A stretch of DNA of 46,562 nucleotides from DATLFI01 sp035524895. GTDB taxonomy: Bacteria; Acidobacteriota; Thermoanaerobaculia; Multivoradales; Multivoraceae. Every line of letters starts with the position of its first letter. Within the stretch, counting starts at the first letter, position 1. The DNA is taken from positions 1-46,562 of the forward strand of contig DATLFI010000017.1 of assembly GCA_035524895.1 (NCBI GenBank), read 5' to 3'. This document shows, piece by piece, positions 40,930 to 46,562 of this stretch. The notes below the pieces were generated by a model, which saw only the letters and a list, made by a program, of their open reading frames with translations, did not search any database and was not told the origin of the DNA. A program made the translations under genes and the position numbers.

Positions 40930-42014
40930 CCGAGACCTGGTTGGTCACCGGCGGCGCCGGCTTCATCGGCAGCAACTTCGTGCGCCTGGTGCTCGCGGAG
41001 CGCCCGGCGCGCGTGGTCGTGCTCGACAAGCTCACCTACGCCGGTAGCCTCGAGAGCCTGCGCGACGTCGAGGGCGATCCCCGCTTCGTCTTCGAGCGTG
41101 GCGACATCGCCGACCGTGCCTGCGTCGGGCGCGTGTACCGCGAGCATGCACCTTCGGCGGTGGTCAACGTCGCGGCCGAGTCGCACGTCGATCGCTCGAT
41201 CGACGACCCGACCGACTTCGTCGAGACCAACGTGCGCGGAGCGTTCGAGCTGCTGGAAGGCGCGCGGCGCTTCCTGGGCGGCCTGTCGGAGGCGAAGCGC
41301 GAGCGCTTTCGCCTCTTGCACGTCTCCACCGACGAGGTGTTCGGCAGCCTGGGACCAGAAGGCCGTTTCGAGGAAACCACGCCCTATGCACCCAACTCGC
41401 CCTACGCGGCCTCGAAAGCCGCGGCCGACCACTTCGTGCGGGCCTACCACCACACCTACGGGCTACCTGTCCTGCTCACCAACTGCTCGAACAACTTCGG
41501 GCCCTTCCAGTTCCCCGAGAAGCTGATCCCGCTGATGATCCTCAACGCGGTCGAGGCCAAGCCGCTGCCGGTCTACGGCGACGGCCGCAACGTGCGCGAC
41601 TGGCTCCACGTCGAGGACCACTGCAGCGGCCTGCTCGCGGCGCTCGAGCGCGGCACGCCAGGTCGCAGCTACAACCTCGGCGGCGAGCAGGAGCGCACCA
41701 ACCTCGAGGTGGTGGACAGCATCTGCGCGGCCGTCGAGGCCGAGCTGCCGGCCGCGGAGAACCCGCGGCTACGCGCCGCCGGCAAGCGCGTGTACCGTGA
41801 CCTGGTCACCTTCGTCACCGACCGTCCCGGCCATGATCAGCGCTATGCCATCGACCCGTCGCGCGCCCACGCCGAGCTCGGCTGGAAGGCTTCGCGGTCG
41901 TTCGAGGGTGGCCTGCGCGAAACCGTGCGCTGGTACCTCGACCACCGCGCCTGGTGCGCGGCCGTGCAACACGAAGGCAGCCGCGAGCGGTTGGGGCTCG
42001 GGGTGAAGCCGTGA
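40926..42014 (+). CDS. rfbB: dTDP-glucose 4,6-dehydratase
   Basis: A 362-residue extended SDR with TGGAGFIG (8-15), AAESHVDRSIDDP, the catalytic TDE (135-137), Y160/K164 in SPYAASKAA, and the family block NNFGPFQFPEKLIPLMILNA followed by GDGRNVRDWLHVEDHC. It converts dTDP-glucose to dTDP-4-keto-6-deoxyglucose, the second step to dTDP-L-rhamnose and other deoxysugars. ATG 40926 overlaps the previous stop, with GAGGA upstream, and the stop overlaps the rfbA start (GTGA). An earlier open frame to 40377 lies wholly inside the phosphatase gene. Confidence 0.96.
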   Translation: MTETWLVTGGAGFIGSNFVRLVLAERPARVVVLDKLTYAGSLESLRDVEGDPRFVFERGDIADRACVGRVYREHAPSAVVNVAAESHVDRSIDDPTDFVETNVRGAFELLEGARRFLGGLSEAKRERFRLLHVSTDEVFGSLGPEGRFEETTPYAPNSPYAASKAAADHFVRAYHHTYGLPVLLTNCSNNFGPFQFPEKLIPLMILNAVEAKPLPVYGDGRNVRDWLHVEDHCSGLLAALERGTPGRSYNLGGEQERTNLEVVDSICAAVEAELPAAENPRLRAAGKRVYRDLVTFVTDRPGHDQRYAIDPSRAHAELGWKASRSFEGGLRETVRWYLDHRAWCAAVQHEGSRERLGLGVKP

Positions 42015-42919
42015 GGGGGATCCTGCTCGCCGGAGGCGCCGGCACGCGGCTGCACCCGGTCACTCTCGCGGTGTCGAAGCAGCTCGTGCCGGTCTACGAC
42101 AAGCCGCTGGTCTACTACCCACTTTCGACCCTGATGCTCGCGGGCATCCGCGAGATCCTGGTGATCAGCACGCCGCACGACCTGCCCGCCTTCCAGCGGC
42201 TGTTCGGCACCGGCGAGGGTCTCGGCCTGCGCATCGAGTACGCCGCGCAGCCCAAGCCCGAAGGCATCGCGCAGGCGTTCCTGATCGGGTCAGACTTCCT
42301 CGAAGGCAGGCCTTCGGCGCTCGCGCTCGGCGACAACATCTTCTACGGCCACGGTCTCTCCGACATCGTGCAGAGCGCCGCGCAGCGGCGGCGGGGCGCC
42401 ACGGTGTTCGGTTACCGCGTCAAGGACCCGGAGCGCTACGGCGTCGTCGAGTTCGACGAGCACGGCCGCGCCGTCGGCCTGCACGAGAAGCCGAAGCGCC
42501 CGCCGTCGCCATTCGCCGTGCCGGGCCTCTACTTCTACGACGACCGCGTCGTGGAGATGGCGGCCGCATTGAAGCCCTCGCCGCGCGGCGAGCTCGAGAT
42601 CACCGACCTCAACCGCGCCTACCTCGCGCTGGGCGAGCTGCACGTCGAGATCCTCGGCCGCGGCATCGCCTGGCTCGACACCGGCACCCACGAGGCGCTG
42701 CTCCAGGCATCGAACTTCATCCAGGCCATCGAGCAGCGCCAGGGGCTCAAGGTCGCCTGTATCGAAGAGATCGCGTTCGAGATGGGCTTCATCGACCGTC
42801 AGCAACTCCTGAGCCTGGCCGAGGACACGAGGAACGCCGAGTTCGGCGACTACCTGCGCAGCCGGCTGGAGGAGATCGAGGGACGATCGGCGCGCGGCGC
42901 GGAGGTTGCGCGGCAATAG
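42011..42919 (+). CDS. rfbA: Glucose-1-phosphate thymidylyltransferase
   Basis: A 302-residue nucleotidyltransferase, close to the usual 290. It has LAGGAGTRLHPVT (6-18), KQLVPVYDKPLVYYPLSTLM, QPKPEGIAQAFLIG, LALGDNIFYG, YGVVEFDE, EKPKRPPSPFAVPGLYFYD and GELEITDLNRAYL, all diagnostic of RmlA/RfbA. It makes dTDP-glucose from dTTP and glucose-1-phosphate. GTG 42011 overlaps the rfbB stop. The order B-A-C is found here without rfbD. Confidence 0.96.
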   Translation: MRGILLAGGAGTRLHPVTLAVSKQLVPVYDKPLVYYPLSTLMLAGIREILVISTPHDLPAFQRLFGTGEGLGLRIEYAAQPKPEGIAQAFLIGSDFLEGRPSALALGDNIFYGHGLSDIVQSAAQRRRGATVFGYRVKDPERYGVVEFDEHGRAVGLHEKPKRPPSPFAVPGLYFYDDRVVEMAAALKPSPRGELEITDLNRAYLALGELHVEILGRGIAWLDTGTHEALLQASNFIQAIEQRQGLKVACIEEIAFEMGFIDRQQLLSLAEDTRNAEFGDYLRSRLEEIEGRSARGAEVARQ

Positions 42920-42953
42920 CGCAGCCGTCTAGCCGCCGGCTCGGACACCTCCC

Positions 42954-43511
42954 ATGCGCTTCCTACCCACCGACCTCCCCGGCGTCGTGATCGTCGAGCC
43001 GGTGGTCCACGGCGACCCCCGGGGCTTCTTCCTCGAGACCTTCCACCGCGGAAAGTTCGCCGGCGGGGGCATCGACGTCGAGTTCGTGCAGGACAATCAC
43101 TCGAAGTCGGCCGGCGGCATCCTGCGCGGTCTCCACGCCCAGTTGACCAAGCCCCAGGGCAAGCTGCTGCGCGTGATCGAAGGGGCCATCTTCGATGTCG
43201 CGGTGGACATCAGGCCGGCGTCGAGCACCTACCGACGATGGGTCGGCGTGGAGCTGTCTGCGGAGAGCTTCCGCCAGCTCTACATCCCGCCCGGGTTCGC
43301 GCACGGCTTCTGCGTGCTCGGCGACGGCGCGCAGGTGGTGTACAAGTGCACCGAGCTCTACGACCAGGCCGACGAGATCGCGATCGCCTGGAATGACTCC
43401 GACATCGGGATCGCGTGGCCGATCGAGCAGCCGACGCTGTCGGCGCGTGACGCCGCCGCGCCGCGGCTGCGCGAGCTCGAACCGCGGCTGCTCTCCCCGC
43501 CGCGCACATGA
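42954..43511 (+). CDS. rfbC: dTDP-4-dehydrorhamnose 3,5-epimerase
   Basis: A 185-residue cupin-fold epimerase of normal length. It has GDPRGFFLETFHRGKF, QDNHSKSAGGILRGLHAQ with the catalytic His H61, KLLRVIEGAIFDVAVDIR, YIPPGFAHGFCVL, Y130 in QVVYKCTELYD, and GIAWPIEQPTLSARDA. It epimerises C3 and C5 of the keto sugar. The stop overlaps the start of the DUF4301 gene (ATGA). A dTDP-4-dehydrorhamnose reductase (rfbD) is not in the window. Confidence 0.95.
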   Translation: MRFLPTDLPGVVIVEPVVHGDPRGFFLETFHRGKFAGGGIDVEFVQDNHSKSAGGILRGLHAQLTKPQGKLLRVIEGAIFDVAVDIRPASSTYRRWVGVELSAESFRQLYIPPGFAHGFCVLGDGAQVVYKCTELYDQADEIAIAWNDSDIGIAWPIEQPTLSARDAAAPRLRELEPRLLSPPRT

Positions 43512-45034
43512 GCGAGACCGGCCTGCGCGCCCAAGATCTCGACTGGCTCGCCGCGCGCGGGATCGACGAGGCCGAGGCAGCGCGGCAGGTGGGGCTCCTG
43601 CGCGATGCCCCAACGCCGCCGCGACTGTTACGCCCGGCGACGCCACGCGACGGCATCGAGCTGCTCGGCGAGGACACGGCGGAGGCGGACCTCCGAGCCC
43701 TCGAGCGCGCTGGCGCAAAGCTGCGGATCGAGCGCTTCGTGCCCGCGTCGGGCGCGGCATCGCGGATGTTCGCGGATCTGCTCGCAGCGCTCGAGACCGG
43801 CGAGCAGAGCACCAGCCACCCCGAGTCGCTCGCGCGCTTCGCGCGGGAAGCGGGAAGGCTGCCCTTCCAGCGCGCGCTCGCCGCCGCGCAGGGCCGTACC
43901 GGCTCGTCGGCCATAGGCTCAGCGCTCGCCACCGACGGAGCGGAGCTGGTGCGGGCGCTCCTGCTCGACGATCGGCACGGTCTCGCCGAGTGCCCAAAAG
44001 GGCTTATCCCCTTCCACCGTTACGGTGACCGCGAACGCGCCGCGTTCGAGGAGCACCTCCACGAGTGGAGCGCGCTCGCCTCCGGACCGTCACGCCTGCA
44101 CTACACGGTCTCGCCGCAGCACCGCTCGCGCTTCGCCAGCGCGCTGGAGGCGGCGCTGCCGGAGGTCTCGGCCGCGACCGGACACCGACCCGAGGTGACC
44201 TGGTCCGAGCAGGACCCGAGCACCGACACGCTCGCCCTCGCCGAGGACGGCGATCTCGCGCGCGACGCCGAGGGACACCCGCTCCTGCGCCCCGGCGGCC
44301 ACGGCGCGCTCCTGCGGAACCTGGGCGCACGAGCGGCCGCCGGCAACGACCTGGTGCACCTGCGCAACATCGACAACGTCGCCCGCGCCGAGGACCAGCC
44401 GGCGCGCATCGCGGTGTGTCGCCGACTCCTCGGTCGGCTGGCCCGCCTGCGCGAGCAGGTCTTCGCGCTGCTGCACGACCTCGACGCCGGCGGCGCGGCG
44501 GCGCTCGCGAATGCCGAGCGCTTCGCGGTCGAGACGCTCCGCCGCGACGCGCCACGCGGCACCGAATCGGAACGGCGCGAGACGCTCCGCCGCTGGCTCG
44601 ACCGCCCGCTCCGCGTCGCCGGCATGGTGCTCCACGAGGGCGAGCCCGGCGGCGGGCCGTTCTGGTCGGAGGACCAGGATGGTCTCGCATCGCTCCAGAT
44701 CGTCGAGGCCTCGCAGGTCGACCGCGACGACCCCAGCCAGGATGGGATACTGCGCGCCGCCACGCACTTCAACCCGGTCGACCTCGCGTGCGTCCTGCGC
44801 GACGAGCGCGGTCGTGCCTTCGAGCTCGAGCGCTTCGTCGACCGGCGCACCTGGTTCCGCGCCGCCAAGTCCCACGGCGGCCGGCCCATCCGCGTGCTCG
44901 AGCGACCTGGCCTCTGGAACGGAGCCATGGCCGGCTGGCTCACGGTCTTCGTCGAGATCCCGGCTTCGACCTTCTCGCCGGTCAAGACGGTCTGGGACCT
45001 GCTGCGTCCCGCTCACGTCGGGCAGGAGCCTTGA
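43508..45034 (+). CDS. DUF4301 family protein
   Basis: A 508-residue protein with the DUF4301 blocks: FVPASGAASRMFADLLAAL, CPKGLIPFHRYGD, AAFEEHLHEW, LHYTVSPQHRSRF, EQDPSTDTLAL, LLRPGGHGALLRNL and HLRNIDNV, then a C-terminal FVEIPASTFSPVKTVWDLL. The order (P-A-S-G-A-x-S-R-M near the start, S-T-D-T, G-G-H-G-A-L, N-I-D-N) resembles nucleotide-sugar pyrophosphorylase folds, so a nucleotidyltransferase activity is a reasonable guess, but no member that I know of has been characterised. Its ATG overlaps the rfbC stop, which ties it to sugar-nucleotide metabolism. Confidence 0.82.
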   Translation: MSETGLRAQDLDWLAARGIDEAEAARQVGLLRDAPTPPRLLRPATPRDGIELLGEDTAEADLRALERAGAKLRIERFVPASGAASRMFADLLAALETGEQSTSHPESLARFAREAGRLPFQRALAAAQGRTGSSAIGSALATDGAELVRALLLDDRHGLAECPKGLIPFHRYGDRERAAFEEHLHEWSALASGPSRLHYTVSPQHRSRFASALEAALPEVSAATGHRPEVTWSEQDPSTDTLALAEDGDLARDAEGHPLLRPGGHGALLRNLGARAAAGNDLVHLRNIDNVARAEDQPARIAVCRRLLGRLARLREQVFALLHDLDAGGAAALANAERFAVETLRRDAPRGTESERRETLRRWLDRPLRVAGMVLHEGEPGGGPFWSEDQDGLASLQIVEASQVDRDDPSQDGILRAATHFNPVDLACVLRDERGRAFELERFVDRRTWFRAAKSHGGRPIRVLERPGLWNGAMAGWLTVFVEIPASTFSPVKTVWDLLRPAHVGQEP

Positions 45035-45049
45035 AGGCGATCCGCTCGA

Positions 45050-45055
45050 TACCAT
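45050..45055 (+). promoter_or_regulatory. -10-like hexamer before the flavoprotein gene
   Basis: TACCAT ends 10 nt before ATG 45066 in the 31-bp gap after the DUF4301 gene. It may mark a separate start for the flavoprotein gene, though read-through from the rfb genes is equally possible. Confidence 0.25.
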
Positions 45056-45065
45056 CGAGAGAATC

Positions 45066-46562
45066 ATGACTGCATCTTCGGGCGCCAGCATCGCGAGCCA
45101 CCCCACACTCGAGCCCTTCGACGAGCACAACCGCCGCCTGGTCGAGAACGTCCATCCGCCCGATTGGCGCAACCCAGAGCCCGCGGAGCGCTACCACCTG
45201 GTGGCGATCGGTGCCGGTACCGCCGGGCTGGTGAGCGCCATCGTCACGGCGAACCTCGGCGGGCGCGCCGCCCTCGTCGAACGGCACCTGATGGGCGGCG
45301 ACTGCCTCAACGTCGGCTGCGTGCCCTCGAAAGGATTGATCGCAGCCTCGCGCGCGCTCCAGCGACGCGAGCTGGGCTCGCGGTTGGCGGCACCTCGCCC
45401 CGAGAGCGAGGCGTTCGCGCGCGCCATGGAGCGCGTGCGACGGCTCCGCGCAGACATCTCTCCCCACGACTCGGCGCGCCGCTTCGCCGAAGCCGGAGTC
45501 GACGTGTTCCTCGGGCACGGGCGCTTCGTGGCCCGCGACGAGATCGAGGTCGACGGCAAGCGCCTGCGCTTTCGCCGCGCGGTGATCGCGACCGGCGCGC
45601 GCGCCGCTGCGCCGCCCATTCCCGGCCTCGAGGACGTCGACTACCTCACCAACGAGTCCGTGTTCTCTCTCACCGAGCGTCCGGATCGGCTGTTGGTGAT
45701 CGGCGCCGGACCGATCGGCTGCGAGCTGGCGCAGGCCTTCGCTGGCCTGGGCTCGCAGGTCACGCTCTTCGACGTCGCCGAGCAGGTGCTGATACGCGAG
45801 GATCGCGAGGCATCAGCGATCGTTGCCACCAGGCTGGAGCGCGACGGCGTCGCGCTCCACCTCGGCGCGAAGATCGAGCGCATCGAGCGCCGCGGCGGCG
45901 AAACGGTCGTGGTGTTCGAGCGCAAAGGCGCGCGCCAGGAGGCGGTCGGTGATCGGCTCCTGGTCGCGGTCGGCCGCCGGCCCAACCTCGAGGACCTCGG
46001 ACTCGAGACCGCCGGTGTCGAGCACGGCAAGGACGCCGTCACCGTCGACGACCGCCTGCGCACCACCAACCCCAAGATCTACGCCGCCGGCGACATCACG
46101 CGGCATCCGAAGTTCACCCACCTCGCCGATGCTCACGCCGCGATCGTGATCCAGAACGCGCTCTTCTTCGGGCGCCGCAAGGCGAGCGACCTGGTCGTGC
46201 CGTGGTGCACCTACACCTCCCCCGAGGTCGCGCACGTCGGCCTCTACGCGCACGAAGCGAAAGACCGCGGCGTTCCGGTCGACGTCGTGCAGGTGCCCTT
46301 TTCCGGCAACGACCGCGCCCTGCTCGACGGCGAGGACGAGGGCTTCGTAAAGCTGGTGCTGGCGAAGGGCTCCGACCGCATCCTCGGCGCGACCGTCGTC
46401 GCCCACCACGCCGGCGATCTCCTCGCACCGCTCTGCCTCGCCGTCACCCACCGCATCGGCCTGGGCAAGTTCGCCGCCACGATCTTCCCGTATCCCACGC
46501 AGGCCGAGGCGATCAAGAAGGCCGCGAACCAATGGCGCAAGGGGAAGCTGAGCCCGCTCGTG
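45066..46562 (+). CDS. MerA/Lpd-like pyridine nucleotide-disulfide oxidoreductase, 3' end missing
   Basis: 499 codons are present and the frame is still open at the window end. An N-terminal extension of about 40 residues precedes the FAD motif VAIGAGTAGLVSA, the redox pair C80/C85 in GGDCLNVGCVPSKG, the NAD motif LLVIGAGPIGCELAQAF, the FAD motif IYAAGDIT, and a dimerisation domain with VVPWCTYTSPEVAHVG. Where lipoamide dehydrogenase has H-P-T-x-x-E the sequence reads FPYPTQAEA, like mercuric reductase. Real MerA needs a C-terminal Cys pair that would lie beyond the window, so mercury reduction is not shown. No merR or merT is near. It reduces a disulfide or metal substrate with NAD(P)H. Confidence 0.85.
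   Translation, partial: MTASSGASIASHPTLEPFDEHNRRLVENVHPPDWRNPEPAERYHLVAIGAGTAGLVSAIVTANLGGRAALVERHLMGGDCLNVGCVPSKGLIAASRALQRRELGSRLAAPRPESEAFARAMERVRRLRADISPHDSARRFAEAGVDVFLGHGRFVARDEIEVDGKRLRFRRAVIATGARAAAPPIPGLEDVDYLTNESVFSLTERPDRLLVIGAGPIGCELAQAFAGLGSQVTLFDVAEQVLIREDREASAIVATRLERDGVALHLGAKIERIERRGGETVVVFERKGARQEAVGDRLLVAVGRRPNLEDLGLETAGVEHGKDAVTVDDRLRTTNPKIYAAGDITRHPKFTHLADAHAAIVIQNALFFGRRKASDLVVPWCTYTSPEVAHVGLYAHEAKDRGVPVDVVQVPFSGNDRALLDGEDEGFVKLVLAKGSDRILGATVVAHHAGDLLAPLCLAVTHRIGLGKFAATIFPYPTQAEAIKKAANQWRKGKLSPLV

Noticed and set aside
45066..46562. Call as mercuric reductase
   Set aside because: The diagnostic C-terminal Cys pair lies beyond the window and no other mer gene is near.

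Overview
This is a GC-rich bacterial chromosome segment with strong G/C bias at third codon positions and very short intergenic gaps. HflKC, PBP1-type transglycosylase/transpeptidase, Ku, periplasmic thiol-redox proteins and dTDP-sugar genes suggest a diderm (Gram-negative) bacterium. The mix (LuxE/LuxC pair, DUF2339, DUF3999, DUF4301, zinc-ribbon Ser/Thr kinase) would suit Acidobacteriota such as Thermoanaerobaculia, but no rRNA or lineage marker is present, so that placement is a guess. I see no tRNA, rRNA, insertion sequence, phage gene or CRISPR array; the window reads as ordinary chromosome.

Layout. 0-2.3 kb (minus): the N-terminus of a concentrative nucleoside transporter and hflK-hflC. 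2.5-4.9 kb (plus): a nuclease-XPD/DinG helicase fusion, followed by hairpins and a strong intrinsic terminator. 5.1-8.9 kb (minus): a four-gene signalling unit of degenerate cyclase-like membrane protein, ECF sigma factor, membrane anti-sigma candidate and CnrX/Spy-like sensor. 9.1-11.5 kb (plus): a LuxE-LuxC-type fatty-acid reductase pair. 11.6-16.0 kb (minus): PBP1, a MauE-type redox membrane protein and a periplasmic thioredoxin. 16.1-21.1 kb (plus): ABC-F ATPase, SDR, AlkA-like glycosylase, class III aminotransferase. 21.3-23.1 kb (minus): an internally duplicated methyltransferase. 23.2-33.4 kb (plus): DUF2339 membrane protein, tandem PilZ protein, luciferase-like monooxygenase, Ser/Thr kinase, DUF3999 protein, cysteine-desulfurase-like protein without the catalytic Cys. 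33.4-36.4 kb (minus): MFE2-type SDR, sodium:solute symporter and its small membrane partner, facing a divergent HSD10-type SDR. 37.4-39.7 kb (minus): infC with an apparent AUC start, Ku, ECF sigma factor. 39.9-46.6 kb (plus): HAL2/CysQ-like phosphatase, rfbB-rfbA-rfbC, DUF4301 protein and a MerA/Lpd-like flavoprotein that runs off the end.

How genes work together. Many neighbours are translationally coupled by 4-base ATGA, GTGA or TTGA overlaps (hflK/hflC, anti-sigma/sensor, luxE/luxC, small protein/symporter, phosphatase/rfbB/rfbA, rfbC/DUF4301). Several first genes of transcription units have a TAnnnT -10-like hexamer only 6-10 nt before the start codon and no Shine-Dalgarno, which points to leaderless or nearly leaderless mRNAs. 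The most unusual units are the pseudo-cyclase/sigma/anti-sigma/sensor operon, the LuxE-LuxC pair, and the dTDP-sugar operon coupled to a DUF4301 protein. No intergenic stretch exceeds 300 bp; the two largest (26301-26550 and 39658-39909) are described as features.
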